Counted from the stretch's first letter, positions 23,650 through 36,372 are shown. The stretch: DNA of 64,000 nt from Ashinkailepas kermadecensis (GCA_034440615.1 JAOTOM010004838.1:186001-250000); one strand, 5' to 3'. Made by a program: numbers and translations. Notes: generated from the letters alone by a model not told the origin.

Positions 23650-23820
23650 GTGGTAGATTAGGCCCCTCCACAGGATAATTCAGTTGATCACTAATTATTT
23701 TATTTAAAAAGTTCCCCTTTGACAAAATAGTGGTCGAAATCGGAAGACTATATTCAGTAGTTGGACCCCCTCCAATTACGTTTGCCCCCTCCCCTTCACG
23801 CAAATATGGGTGCGTCACTG
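23650..23820. mobile_element. hAT-like end nested in copy B
   Basis: Counterpart of 6,590-6,758, ending GGGTGCGTCACTG. Confidence 0.6.
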
Positions 23821-24841
23821 GTCTGCCAATAATTTTCAGAACTTACGCCCATGGAGCAAAGCCAACATTGCGGGGGTAAATTCCCCCTCACAAGCATACA
23901 AAACAACACCGATGCCCCATATTAAATGGGAGGAATGATGTTTTAAAATGTATTTTCTTCCTACAAAGTTGTTTTCTATGATTACAGCCTACATGATTAG
24001 AGCTTCCCAGCTTCAGCACCTTCTCAACGACATAATTTACAAAACGGTACAGCACAGCGATAACCATGGGCGTGACTGCGTGGAATTAGAAGGTTTTGCA
24101 TTATTTATGCATTTTCATTGTTACATTGTTGCATTGCCATTGATGCATGGTTGTTCAATGCTTGTTCTTGCCGTGAATTTATTCGCGGAGTATTTATTAG
24201 TTTAGCTTCTGTGCCAAGTGCCTGGAAGCCAGCACCAAATGTTATGAAAAAAATTAATAAATCCCTAAGATGACGATCAGAAAACCAATTCAATCCACTT
24301 CTCGTTGTCACCTTCGTGAAATTGTTGTCCTGGGACTGAGAAATGATCGTTTAAGTTTGTTTATGAGATCAAGCTGGTGGTAATGACTAACAGTAGTGAT
24401 GAACCTAGCTATATTCAGTTAAATTTGGTGAACAAAGAAGTGGGTTGATCAATGGGAGATATCTTTAAGATATGCTCAGCACGAGCCCCACCAGCTCGCT
24501 ACAATCTAGAGGCCAGCGGGAAGATTCTTCTCGTCGATAAAGCATAAAGATATTGGTTTGTTTCGGCACTGACGTATTTATCTACATTTGCTTATTTATA
24601 CCCTGGTATGGCTCGGTTCTCAGCGAAAAAAAAAGATTCTTGCTATTGCGCTTTGCGTAAATTATATACCATGCCAAGAACAAACAAGACATCAATATGA
24701 AATCATGTTCCCATTCGGGAACCATACTAAGAGCCTAAAAAGCAAGAGGAGACCCTAACACAGTGGAGGCCCCTTTTCGGGGAGCAGGAGGCCCCCTATC
24801 AACATTGCCCCCCCTGGAAGAATTTCTTGGCGACGCCACTG

Positions 24842-25924
24842 GATGTAACCGCTCATTTCCTCTGCAGATGCACACTTCTCAATTGTGAGGAAAAATAACA
24901 TGGAAAAGGGTGCTTGGATTTGAGTAATATAGGATGAAAAATAATGGTCAGATAAAAAAAAACATGTAACATAACCTAACCTAACCTAGCCTAGACTTCC
25001 ATGCATACTTATATCTCAATAAGTGGTCAGTTCACTAACAAGACAGCAAATTCACTCAAATAGCACTCAAAATGCAAGGCGGCCCACTCTTTTTGCCAGT
25101 TTAAAATCGATGACAGTGCTTTCTTGAATCATATTTAAAGCACATGAAGGAAACGTATTGCTGACACTTGTTAGGAACTGATGTGTGTAACGTTAATTAA
25201 CATTTCTAATGTCCTGATGTTTGTACACAAAATATAGCTCACTATTCTAAATAGCATGGGAAGTATGATGCTATATATCATGGCTAATTTGTGGTCAAAC
25301 TGTTATGCAGCAGATTCCCTGCATTGTTACTTAGTTATTTGGGCTTTAGGGCACAGACCATGTTGATCACATAGCTCCCTGCATTGTTGTTAACTGATAT
25401 ATCAGTATGTTTGCAAATTAACTTATGAGTGAATCCATACCATTCTCACTGGGGTATAAAAGCTACATTATAACATTGCTTCTACAATGCATATAACAGA
25501 AACCCATCTCGATTGTCCTACTTACTCAGGACACTATAGAAGTCAATGAAGCCAATGAAAACCATAGAAGTCATTGAAAATGTTACTTCATCCCCTGTAT
25601 TGTTAATGGAAACAAGTCTCTTGAACCATATGTTATGTCCTTCACAGTGTTGCTCCATCCACCTCCAACTCCAACCCTGACCAAACTTCAGGAACTCGTC
25701 CATCTCCAAAGCAGTCTGTTGAAGAAGGTATGTATTGCAGCATAACTACTGTAACCGGAATTCCATGGTATCCATGTTGCCTTACAATCCATCCTTGCTG
25801 ATCCATGTAGCAGATGTTTGACTTTCCTCAAACTGTCTGGATAACTGGGGAGTTGGAATCACATGTGAGTGATGAAACAGATGAACTATTCCTGGATTAT
25901 TATGTTGCATCATTGCATGGCACA
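24842..25924. other. No gene recognised
   Basis: AT-rich unique sequence. Contains a short run of AACCT at about 24,971-24,992, the complement of the arthropod telomere-type TTAGG. No credible exon was found. Confidence 0.5.
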
Positions 25925-26960
25925 GTGGCATACCGAATGGGGAGGGAGAATTGTGGGCAGTTTCCTCACCCCTCCCCCCTCCTGATAGGTTGTGGGGCCC
26001 CCAAGAATCCGCCGAGCTTAGGAAAAAAATGCGTTATGCTCCCTAAAAATTTAACTCGGTTCACCAAAAATCGCACCGGGGCTCAGAAAAATCACTTTGG
26101 GGGCCCCCAAACGTAGCGCAGGGGCCCCGATAATGACGCTGGGGCCTCAAAAGTTTGCACCTGGGCCCCTGAAAGTCACGTTGGGGCCGCAAACAAGTCG
26201 TGCCGGGATTCAAGAAAATCACGACGGGGGCCACAAACGGTTGGGCCGGGGCCTCCTGAAAATCACGCCGAGACTGGGGTACTAAGAATTATCACCCGGG
26301 CCCCTGAAAATCACGCCAGAGACCTGACAGGTCCCACCGGGGCTCTAAAAGTCTCGTTGAGATCACCCAACAAATGAAGCCGGGTAAATGAAAAATAGTC
26401 CGGACACGGTAAATCAATCTGGGATCTCAACAATAGCTCCAAAAGCCCACAAAACTTGTTGGGCCCCCACAAACGTGTCGCAGCCACCGCAAGGGATCCC
26501 AACAAGTGACGACGGGGCCCCAAAAAATCGCACTTAGACAAAAAAAAATTAACGCCGCTTCTCTTGAAAATCTCACTGGGGCCAAAACGTCGTGCCGGAG
26601 CCCCACAAGTTGCAGCTGGCTTCCCAAGTACCAATATATACCCGGAATGTCACCTTGCGGACGGAAAAATTGCGTCAAAGATCCACAAAATAAGAAGCCG
26701 TCGGACGCCGGAAAAGAAACCTGTTTGGGCACCGGAAAAAACGCACCGAGAGCCAGAAGAATCGTACCGGGTTCCAAAAATAGCCCGCAGGGGGCTTATA
26801 AAAATAGACTTCACCACAAAAAACACAAGGAGACTCTATCGAATCGAACAGAGCACCGGAAAATTAAGAGTGGGTCCCGAAAGAAAATTATCCGAAGGGC
26901 CTTTCTACTCTCGATCGTGCAATCTGCGGAAAAAACACGTTGAGCAGCCGCAGTGGCGTA
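25925..26960. mobile_element. Further relative of the degenerate-repeat element
   Basis: Units such as GGGGCCCCTGAAAATCACGC alternate for about 900 bp, as in copies A-C but more diverged. It is bordered by CACAGTGGCATACC at 25,921 and by GCAGTGGCGTACTAAAGG at about 26,948, which resemble hAT-type termini. No clean target duplication was seen. Confidence 0.6.
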
Positions 26961-27240
26961 CTAAAGGGAAAAATTCCCCTCCCTAACGTTAGGCACCAAG
27001 GAAATACTTTCACCCATCGTCATCACCGTTCAGGTCTGCTGTGCTCTGATGCTTCATCAATGCCGGTGTGTTTTAGCCTGCATCTGATCGCTGAAGTATT
27101 TTTATTTAAGCCAGTGTGTGTTTGTTGGTGTCTGGAGTGAGGAGGAGGGTAACAGTGACGGTGACGGTGACGGTGACGATAGATCCGAGCCCACTATATG
27201 GCACTGCAGTCGCATGCTATTACTCAGAGTTGTTATGTTG
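26961..27240. other. No gene recognised
   Basis: Unremarkable sequence with a short GGTGAC hexamer repeat at about 27,155-27,180. Ends in the left target duplication of the SINE at 27,241. Confidence 0.5.
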
Positions 27241-27350
27241 GTGAGTTCGAGTCTCACCTGTCGCTACTCTTCGCCCGCGACCAATCGGCGTGAGAGATTG
27301 GCGACGCTATATGACAACGGTCGACGTGTCGTAGAACCAATAACCAACCA
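27241..27350 (+). mobile_element. 5'-truncated tRNA-derived SINE
   Basis: Begins at GTGAGTTCGAGTCTCACC, at the box B region, and ends in AACCAATAACCAACCA. AGAGTTGTTATGTTG occurs on both sides (27,226-27,240 and 27,351-27,365), a perfect 15-bp target duplication. This is typical of LINE-mediated insertion with 5' truncation. It is the same family as 39,138, 43,133 and 59,949. Confidence 0.92.
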
Positions 27351-27365
27351 AGAGTTGTTATGTTG

Positions 27366-27777
27366 ACATGTACTGAACACTGCTCTTTTAATTATGTGAC
27401 TTCACCAGTTTCTGGACGATTTTCCCCGTTGGTGAGGATGCTTAATAAACATGAACATACACATCGTCGAATAAAAAATCAGAATTTCTGAGATCTGAAA
27501 ATATAGTGGGCTAAATCCGATGAGTTTTTTTGTGGGGGGGGGGTGAGAGGCCTAGTGCGTTGGCACTTCGACCCCCCCCCAATGTTTTTCAAAAATCGAC
27601 ACCCCTGACATCAATGTTTCTACTTAGCATGGGGTTTTTCATTTTACCCTTTAGCTTTCTTATCAGCATAAAATAGCATAGGTTATTGGGGGGGGGGGGC
27701 CAAATCAACATTGGGGGGACAAGATCAACATTGGTGGGGCCATAGCCCCCACAAAAGGATACAAATCGACGCCCCTG
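27366..27777. mobile_element. Ends of a second hAT-like family (CAGGGGCGTCGATTT)
   Basis: Two right ends are present: AAATCGACACCCCTG to 27,606 and ACAAATCGACGCCCCTG to 27,777. Related ends lie at 28,302, 29,559 and 59,587. The segment before each carries GGTTATTGGGG and CAACATTGG words. The second end abuts a LINE fragment. Confidence 0.6.
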
Positions 27778-27868
27778 CATACATGCATGATTTTGCACTT
27801 ATCAAAATTTAATTTCATCTGCCATTTTTTGGACCACTTCACAAGCTCTTCTAAGTCTTTCTGTAGCA
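27778..27868 (-). pseudogene. CR1/L2-like LINE fragment
   Basis: About 85-90 percent identical to 8,149-8,241 (GCATGCATGATTTTGCACTT against CTACATGCATGACTGCACTT, then CATCTGCCATTTTTTGGACC). It encodes the reverse K-W-Q-M-K-F-N-F-D-K-C type motif. It stops abruptly at AGCATGTACC. Its other edge is a transposon end at the same LINE position, within 1 bp or so, where element A inserted in the other copy. Confidence 0.75.
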
Positions 27869-28302
27869 TGTACCTAGGTGCCTAGGTACCAGGTAAATAT
27901 CAAGCTGATAGTGTGATAGTGGGCTGTTGAGGTTAATTATAATTTGTATATCCACACTCTCAATGATAACTGATTGTTGTTCACGGGACAGGATTGTATG
28001 CAAGTTTGACAATGACAATTGGTTTTTGTGCATACCATTTTGAATTTTGTAGCAAAAGGTGGAGAGTCAGTCCACTATCTAACCCAAATCTGTTTTTTTT
28101 TCATTACAAAATGTGCTGGTTAACATCAACTTCATTTTCTATGTACCTAGCATGGTGTTTTCCTTCTTTTTTCCTTCAACTTTTTTATCAGCATAAAAAT
28201 AGCATATGTTATTGGGGAGGCCCAAATCAACATGGGGGGGGGGGGAAAGATCAACATTGGTGGGGCCCTGGCCCCCACAAAAGGATACAAATCGACCCCC
28301 TG
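27869..28302 (+). mobile_element. CAGGGGCGTCGATTT family, copy 1 of a diverged pair
   Basis: Shares with 28,928-29,559 the ordered words GGTAAATATCAAGCTGAT, GTCCACTATCTAA, ACAAAATGTGCTGGTTAACA and TATCAGCATAAAAATAGCAT. It ends GGATACAAATCGACCCCCTG. Non-coding. Confidence 0.65.
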
Positions 28303-28927
28303 CCATCTAGATATTAGGGGGATGTCCCCATCCTACCCCCGCCTTCAGCGCCTAAAATATCACACAAACTATAACGTAAAATTCCCTTTACGTAAACGTC
28401 CACATGCCTGCACCTTGATCGCAAACACCCGCTTTTATAGTCAGACATGTAACGTACTCACTTCAAAGGTGGCGCAAATGACCTCTGTGGTCCGGTACGC
28501 CTAAAAAAATCACTCCCCCACCCATGTGCAGTGAAATTCAAACTTGCCTGATGCTTCCAATTTCTGTATTTTACGAATAAAACCAGTGACGTCATGAAGG
28601 TTTGAATGCGAACTTTTGTGTACCTTTTAAAATAATGGTATTTTTGCGGCGTTTAATAATGGTGTTTTTGCGGCGTACGAGACATTGGTCTTGTCAAGGC
28701 TTTTTCTTGTATAGCATTGATCTTGTATGACTGTAAGGTTTGCTTAAAAGTCATGTGAGCCACAGCTTTCTTTTTTTTATTATTTTAGGAATACCAATTA
28801 TAATGCAGTGGCCATGCAGCTTCTTGCTGACTTTTCTCTGTCCTGGTATCATAAGCTGGCAGATTTGCCCACACATGGCTCTCGTTTTTCCCCATATCAA
28901 TATTTAATGCATGCATTGTCATTGGGC
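28303..28927. other. No gene recognised
   Basis: AT-rich spacer between the two element copies. No feature recognised. Confidence 0.5.
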
Positions 28928-29559
28928 ATGTAGGTAGGTACCATAGGTAAATATCAAGCTGATGGTGTGATAGGTGGGCTGCTGAAGATAATTATAGTTA
29001 GCATATCCACAATCTCAATAATGATTGTCATTGTTGTTCACTGGACAATGCAAGTTTTACAATGACTGGAAATTAAGAATGGATTTTTTCCTGTTTAAGG
29101 TCATATGCATGTGGTTTTGCCATTGGTGGCGTGTACAAACATCAGTATGACAATCCAATTGTTGTTTTGTGGCTTAACATTTTTTAAAAAGACAATCTGG
29201 TTTAAAATGCATCATCATCGAATCTTAACATTGTATGCTGTAAATTTTCCTTCCACAGTGGAGGGAAATCTAGCTATTTTGTTTTTTTTTGCACATAATT
29301 TTGAATTGTGTTGCAAAAGTTGGATACTCAGTCCACTATCTAATCCAAAACTGTTCTTTTCAGTACAAAATGTGCTGGTTAACATAAACTAAGTTTTCTA
29401 TGTACCTAACACAGTGTTTTTCTTCTTTTTTTTCTTTAGCTTTTTATCAGCATAAAAATAGCATGGGTTATTGGGGGAGCCCAAATCAACATTGGGGGGG
29501 GCCAAGATCAGCATTGGGGGACCATGGCCCCCGCAAAAGGATACAAATCGACGCCCCTG
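28928..29559 (+). mobile_element. CAGGGGCGTCGATTT family, copy 2
   Basis: Longer copy of the element at 27,869-28,302, in the same orientation, ending GGATACAAATCGACGCCCCTG at 29,559. It has an extra segment of about 170 bp (about 29,095-29,265) missing from copy 1. Non-coding. Confidence 0.65.
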
Positions 29560-29995
29560 GTCACACTACAATACTCACCTCCAGACTACGCTGTAATTTT
29601 CGGCTGCGGATGTTGGGCACCAGACCTCTCGTGGTCCGCCGAAGAGCCGTCCAAGCAGCACATCTCCACGTGTTTCTGATCAAAATAGCCCTCACTCATC
29701 TTCAAAACCCGATAGCTGATGCAACAATTGTACTGCTTCAGAGGCGAAAAATACTACAATACGGCGAGACATGGTGTCTACTGAACTGATATCTACGGTT
29801 CTTATAGATTCCTACAGATATAGCTCTTATATCGGAAGCTCCACTGACGGTAATTTATGAAGGGTTGTTTTGAAATTGGTACTTAGGCATAAACAATAAT
29901 TTTGTGTGCTATTTCACGAAGCAATTTTAGGTTGTCAGAGGATAGGTTAACATATTTATATATAAATGAATAATTATTGATGATATTTTATTATT

Positions 29996-30146
<151 letters not shown>

Positions 30147-30149
30147 TTT

Positions 30150-30415
30150 CGCGCGAAGTTCGAAGCCGTTTCTTCACTTGCCGAAGAATCCGAGGGCCAT
30201 GGCATCTTGCAATAACATGACATAATATTTTTCGTTCAAAGCGTAGTTGTAGGATAAACCTGATGGCGAATAGAGCTATATAGATCATGAGATGTCCATT
30301 AGAACTATATTGTTCGAACTCAACGTTTCGTTACATTGCGTAACATCTTCAGGAACAAAACAGTAAAACAATGGCGATACTAGGCTTGGGCGATACAAAA
30401 ACACAGAGTTACACA
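30150..30415 (-). pseudogene. Penelope-like element, 3' region downstream of its ORF
   Basis: On the minus strand the segment contains CTGAAGATGTTACGCAATG followed by AACGAAACGTTGAG, a word pattern common just after the coding region of Penelope-like elements. Element C (30,416-33,343) with GTTACACA target duplications separates it from the endonuclease part at 33,352. It should be one PLE copy split by insertion. Confidence 0.6.
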
Positions 30416-33343
30416 CAAGGGCGTCGCCACCTGGGGGGGGTGGCAGGGGGCAGTCGCCCCCCCTGCCGCCAAGCAGGGGGAGGCGCCGCCCACCCCCGCC
30501 CCCCTGAAATTTGAGGAGGCCCCTATGGAGGAGGGTAGGACGGACGAGAAGACGTCCAAAACCGGTAAAGAAGCTCCAGGAAATGAGACGAGACCCCTAA
30601 GACGCGAGAGGAGGACTATAATTTGCTACAAGCATCTGAAATGGCAGGAGTCGTGCCGGGGTACTTGAAAATCACGACATGTGCCCAAAAAGATCCGGCC
30701 GGGGCCCCTGAAAATCTCGCTGAGCCTATGGGTACCAAAAATTCACGCCCGGATCATGAAAATCACGCTAGGGGCACGATAAGTCGTACCGTTCCCCAAC
30801 AGTATCATTTGGACACAAATGAAGCCGGGGCAACGAAAAACAATCCGGACATGGATAATCACTCTTGGGCCCCAACAATGACACCAAAAGCATCCAAAAC
30901 GTATTGGACACCCACAAAGTGTCGAGGTCGCTAAAACTCGCGCTAGGGATCCAAGCAAATGACGTCGGGACACAAAAGATTACATTGGACTAAAAAAGTC
31001 GCGTCGCAGCCTTCGAAAATCTTACTGGAGACCAAAAAAGTCGCGCCTGGACCCCAAAGGTTGCTGCTGCCCCAAAAATCAATTATGAACCGGAATGTCA
31101 CTCTGCGCCCAAAAAAATCGGGTCAAAGTTCCCGCAAAACCCGTTGGGCACTGGAAAAAAAACGTGTCAGGGCACCGAAAAAAATCGCACCTGGAGACCG
31201 AAGAATCGTACCAGGACCCAAAAATATCACATAAGGACCTATATAAAAAATAGAACTCCTTTGGTGGCTGCAGTGACATATCAAAGGGGCAAATGGCCCC
31301 TCCCTCCTAAGAGGGATATACTCCCAAGAATCGAGCCGAGGCCCCCAAAAGTCGCGCTGGGACCACAAAAATTCGCGTCGGTCCACCAGAATTCGCGTAG
31401 GGGCTCAAAGTAAATACGTCTGGCCCCAGAAAACTCACTACGAGTCACGAAAATCTGCAACAGGAACCGCCAAGATCGCGTTGGGGTCACAGCTAAGTAC
31501 AACGCGCCCCGCAAACTCGAACCGGTCCCACCAAATTTCGCGCTCGGACCCACAATTCGGTAGTACCAAAAATTTCGCGCTCGGACCCATCGGTAGTACC
31601 AAAAATTTGGTCTGGGAATCAAAAATTAACGTCGCGGCTGCCAACAATTGGCGTCTATGGCCCCTCATAGGCACCGTGTGACCCCCATAGTCCCATCGGT
31701 ATCCGAAAAATAAAGCCGGAGCCCTCCAAAATCAGGAGGGATTGCAAAAAAGTCCGGGTCAGGACAATGGTTCTGGAGCACCGCACATGTCATCAGATGC
31801 CTTGACAAATCGCGTACGGCATCGAAAAACATACCGGAGCTCGAAGAAAATCGAGGTGAGATACAAAAACATGGCACCAGGGACTCGAAAAATCAGGGCG
31901 GGATTCGAAAGTTAAAGAAAATTCAGAAGAGATCCACAAAAATCGCGTTGAGCCCAGATAACTGGCCTCGGGTCCAGGAATCACGCGCCTCGGCGCGATA
32001 AGTGGCGCTGGGACCCAGAAAAATCGCACCGAAGCCTCAAAATCGTACTAGGGCCCCACAAATGTGCGTCAGAAGCCCCAAATAAACACAGCGGGACCCT
32101 AAGAGCACAACGGGGACCGAAAATGCGACTGGCCCTTCAAAGCGCATTCTCGTAAAAAGCGGCAGGGTCCGAAAACATGCGTTGTAGCCATAACTATATA
32201 TACCGGGAACATTAAAAAAAAAAAAAAAAAAAAACACCGGAAGCTTTCTAGGCACACAGGGGCCATATGACCGCACAAGGGCCTGAAAAGAGGCTGGGGC
32301 CGCAAAAAGTAACATGATCCCAAAACGAACAAAAATACCGGGCACTAAGTAAACACATCGAGATCTTTGAAAGCGCCCCGACAACTAAAAAAAAATATTC
32401 GGTGCGCAAAAAAGCAACAAAACCCTAAAACGAGCAGGGGTTTCGAAAATGCGTTGGACCTCTAACAAAAATGAATTGGAGCCTTAAGACACATCCCTAG
32501 ACGAAGAAATACGAAACGGGTCCAAAGAAGTACACTCAGGCAGGGCTTCGGTTCGGTAGCCAACCTGGAAGCATGTTTAATCAAAGATATGAGGTGCATC
32601 AAAGCTCATTGTTACATTGTTACATTGTTGCATTGCCATTGATGCATGATTGTTCAATGCTTGTTCTTGCCGTGAATTTATTCGCGGAGTATTTATTATT
32701 TTAGCTTCTGTGCCAAGTGCCTTGCAGCCAGCACCAAATGTTATGCAAAAAATTAATAAAACCCTAAGATGACGATCAGAAAACCAATTCAATCCACTTC
32801 TCGTTGTCACCTTTGCGAAATTGTTGTCCTGGGACTGAGAAATGATCGTTTAAGTTTGTTTATGAGATCAAGCTGGTGGGAATGACTAACAGTAGTGATG
32901 AACCTAGTTATATTCAGTTAAACTTGGTGAACAAAGAAGTGGGTTGATCAATGGGAGATATCTTTAAGATTTGCTCAGCACGAGCCCCACCAGCTGGCTA
33001 CAATCTAGAGGCCAGCGGGAAGATTCTTGTCGTCGATAAAGCATAAAGATATTGGTTTGTTTTGGCATTGACGTATTTATTTACATTTGCTTATTTATAC
33101 CCTGGTATGGCTCGGTTTTCAGCGAAAAAAAAGAAAGATTCTTGTTATTGCGCTTTGCGTAAATTATATACCATGCCAAGAACAAACAAGACATCAATAT
33201 GAAATCATGTTCCCATTCGGGAACCATACTAAGAGCCTAAAAAGCAAGAGGAGGTCCTAACACAGTGGAGGCCCCTTTTCGGGGAGCAGGAGGCCCCCTA
33301 TCAACATTGCCCCCCCTGGAAGAATTTCGTGGGGACGCCACTG
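30416..33343 (+). mobile_element. Large hAT-type non-autonomous element, copy C
   Basis: Starts CAAGGGCGTCGCCACC and ends GGGGACGCCACTG. GTTACACA flanks both sides (30,408-30,415 and 33,344-33,351), a perfect 8-bp target duplication. Compared with copy B it jumps from the GC-rich leader (GAGGCCCCTATG at about 30,520) straight to the sequence at 21,235. It therefore lacks the whole 21-bp array and also lacks about 880 bp near 32,606. It is an internally deleted but recently moved derivative. No coding sequence. Confidence 0.92.
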
Positions 33344-33351
33344 GTTACACA

Positions 33352-34040
33352 TCACTCATACAGTGACTGAAAACACACGGATGCAAGACGAAGCACGATC
33401 CTTTTCATTTATCAATCCCTCCCGCCAGCTAAACCATGTTGTACGATTTTTTAGGGGAAAAGATGATGCCATAGTATATAGGCTGGGGCGCTGTTTATGT
33501 ATGTACAAATACTCCTTAATACGGAGGTCGAGGATCGAATTACACCGGGAGAAGATTGAAAAGTCGTCAATGGAGAAGTGTATATCGCACACAAAAGAGT
33601 GTTCTCTGACTGGTGACGGGTCGGGGTTGCAGAAGACACGCTGAGTGCGGTCTGATCTCCCTAAATGCTGTTGTACCCTGCAGTATAGACTACTCAGAGT
33701 AGACCCCACGTACGATTCCTGAAGCGAGGTACAACTGAAGCGAAATACTACTGAGGATAAACAACATTTAGGAATCCGGTCCTTATATCGGAAAAAGGAG
33801 CCTATTGTGAAATAATTCACTAAGATGAACTTGTGATCCATGTAATTAGTTTTCATGTATTTCATGATCCATGTAATTAGTTTTCCTGCGGAATTTGGAG
33901 TCCAGAAACTTTTAATGTAAAAGTTTACGATGTGGGTTGGGAACTCATTACACATGAACAACTTTTTGAGAGGCGGCAAGGATTGATAAATGAAGCGGAT
34001 CGTGCTTCGTCTTGCATCCGTGTTTTCAGTCACTATAGGA
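33352..34040 (-). pseudogene. Penelope-like element with GIY-YIG endonuclease
   Basis: The minus-strand frame from about 34,030 to 33,360 reads CNEFPTHIVNFYIKSFW (end of the reverse transcriptase). It continues FFRYKDRIPKCCLSSVVFRF, then SYVGSTLSSLYCRVQQHL (GIY-YIG core, with the Arg on the following helix), then VREHSFVCDIHFSI and ILDLRIKEYLYIHKQRPSLY. This order matches the C-terminal half of Penelope-like proteins. The usual CxxC-type motif before YVG is degenerate. An inverted copy of about 57 bp (33,362-33,418 against 33,980-34,038) borders it, as in PLEs with inverted terminal segments. Confidence 0.85.
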
Positions 34041-34059
34041 ATGATGTGTAACTCAGTCA

Positions 34060-34325
34060 GATCAAAGGTCACCAATTCGCCGAAAAACAAAATTTTGGAC
34101 TTACAGACATGGCTGATTTCGGCCACCGCGAGCTCGATCTTATTGAAACATTTACCAAACACTCGGTCGTGTGCCAAAGGCGTGCGGTTTGGACTTTCGT
34201 GACCTTGGGTCAAGTCAAAGGTCAACAAATCGCCGAAAAACAAATTTTTTGGCTCACAGACATGGCCGATCTCGGCAACCGCTGACTCGATCTTAATGAA
34301 ACCTTCACCGAGTGATTTTGAAAAA
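34060..34325. repeat. Two diverged tandem copies of about 145 bp
   Basis: TCAAAGGTCACCAATTCGCC and the following sequence at about 34,062 recur as TCAAAGGTCAACAAATCGCC at about 34,216. Both continue through AAAAACAAA and ACAGACATGGC to CTCGATCTTA and ACCGAGTG-like words. A third start may follow at 34,318. Confidence 0.75.
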
Positions 34326-34603
34326 CAAAATGTTTGGCTTACAGACCACCAGACATCCCATGGCAGTGATAGTCTAGCATTCACCTCGCTTGTGCGATAA
34401 CTGGTTGAAAGTCGAACAGCCCTTACTGCCCTTGTATTGGCCTGGGTGATAGCTAACAAACAGCAACAGCTTGTTATGCAACGGTTTGAACCGCAACAAA
34501 AGCACACGACGCCGCGTGGTTTTGCAAGATTCATATCTTAAAGTATTTACAGTCTGTGACGCACAACCGCCCAACGTCTTACGGCTTAGAAGTTTCCAAC
34601 GAT

Positions 34604-34606
<3 letters not shown>

Positions 34607-34690
<84 letters not shown>

Positions 34691-34858
34691 GAGAGACAGA
34701 GAGACAGAGAGACAGAGAGACAGAGAGACAGAGAGACAGAGAGACAGAGAGACAGAGAGACAGAGAGACAGAGAGACAGAGAGACAGAGAGACAGAGAGA
34801 CAGAGAGACAGAGAGACAGAGAGACAGAGAGACAGAGAGACAGAGAGACAGAGAGAGA
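34607..34858. repeat. GA-rich microsatellite with an 8-bp AGAGAGAC unit
   Basis: About 50 bp of (GA)n, then about 24 copies of GAGAGACA. The strand is all purine apart from one C per 8-mer. Open frames through it (E-T-E-R-Q-R-D) are artefacts. Confidence 0.98.
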
Positions 34859-34869
34859 GCGGAAATAAT

Positions 34870-36370
34870 TTTGTTTGCGGAACTCAATTTAGCGGAAGGT
34901 AATTGGTCTGATACGGTTTCCAAAGTTAGGCAAAACGCTAATCCGCTGGCGAAAAAGTTAGCTTCGCTAATTAGCGGTGAGCGGATTAGCGGAACCGTGC
35001 TCACCACAGTATGTAGGGTACCACCTTCCCATGGTCGGGGCACATGCCACCAGTACCCTCCACCCTTGAATCCGCCCCTGCACCTAGTAGGGAGGAATTT
35101 TGTTGCGAAAGTTAACTCTTACTTGCTCCTACCCCTCTTTCACCGCTGTGAACTTTACTTGACCTGTCTCGTCAAACTGCCACCCGTAGGAGCGCTCGAT
35201 GCCTGCGCCGCGCGACATGGAGACCGTCAGCGTCGGATGAAGAAAAAAGCGCTAGTTTTATGGAACAATGAGTCTTATATTCTTGTAGAAGGCTCTTCAA
35301 ACTTTGAAATGTACCTAATTTTGTCCCATTTTACGATATTTGATGTCGGAGATGTATGGAAAACACGGAAGTTTGGCTGGGGAGCCTACGGGGCTGAGCA
35401 ATTACCCTACCCTTGTGACGTAACTGGTTAAAAAACGATATTGGAGGGGCCCGCCACTTACCAAGATCCACTTACTGTGCTTGACTTGCTTTAACAACAA
35501 TGTTTATGGCGGCGTCGATGTTCGTTGTTGTGGGTACGTGAGGACATGAAATAACATTGTATTGTTTTAAAAGGGATATAAGGTACGTTGCACCCTAACA
35601 TTAACGATAGGCTTTTTTCATGCTCTTGTATTGGCATTTTGTTCCTTCATGAGTGGAATGCATGTGGTTTTGCGCTGCATTCGCCTCTCCGGGCCATTGA
35701 TTATTTGATTGTGTTATGCCAAAACTGGACTGCTAAACTAAAACCATTGATGTCAGCTTGACCTGAATAGGTTTGCAAGGTACGATAAAAACTGGTCAAA
35801 CCGAATGTTCAGACTCATCTAGATAGGCACAACCTTTTAAAAGATACTCAATGTGGATTTTGATCGGAAAGATCTTGCTTAACTGGTAAATTTGCAGATC
35901 AAGGTAAGTTTGGTTTTTATTTGTTTTGGGTAAATTTGCAGACCAAGGTAACTTTTGATTTGAGGATAAAGAAAGTAAATTTGGAGATCAAGGTAACTTG
36001 AATTTTTGGAATTGTAAAAAAAATACTATACTTTTTGACATGATTAAGATGATGCGACCACTCATTTTCTCAGCAAATTATTACTTTTAAGTCAATGGCA
36101 ATTGATACAACTGATGGTCATAGGCAGAGGTCTGGTTTATAGCCAATACAAGCGGAAGCATTTGCAGTAATTGTCAGCAATTACAGAACAATCATAAACT
36201 TATCACTGAAAGCCAATGCTAATACAGATATGCCTGTGGCGAATTTGCCACTGAATACCTTAAGGCTTGTTCAATATATATATCAATATATGCACAGGGG
36301 AGTGCAGCCTAAGATGCATAAAGTCTTGCGATAATGCAAATTTGTTGCCTCGCAAAGCACAATTTCGGCT
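34870..36370. other. No gene recognised
   Basis: The first part, to about 35,000, repeats GCTAATCCGCTA/TTAGCGGA words. A hAT-type end (CACCCTTGAATCCGCCCCTG orientation) lies at about 35,050-35,080. A frame of 186 codons starts at 34,871 but has no recognisable domain and crosses both of these. From 35,870 to 36,060 the text resembles the family at 16,600-16,760. Confidence 0.5.
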
Positions 36371-36372
36371 TT

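Larger units (their letters stand above)
13424..24841 (+). mobile_element. Large hAT-type element, copy B (composite and nested)
   Basis: Its terminus CAAGGGCGTCGCCACC is at 13,424 inside the palindrome. The main body restarts, lacking its tip, at about 13,810. The right end TGGCGACGCCACTG ends at 24,841. The flanks (GCCCATGC left, GATGTAAC right) do not match, so this is not a simple insertion. The body has the 21-bp array (14,040-15,460), a nested region (15,540-20,450), degenerate repeats (20,456-22,900) and the 3' part shared with copies A and C. Over 21,235-22,900 it is nearly identical to copy C. Confidence 0.75.

Noticed and set aside
34579..35043. ORFs of E-T-E-R-Q-R-D or L-S-L-C-L-S-V repeats
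   Set aside because: Translation of the GAGAGACA microsatellite.
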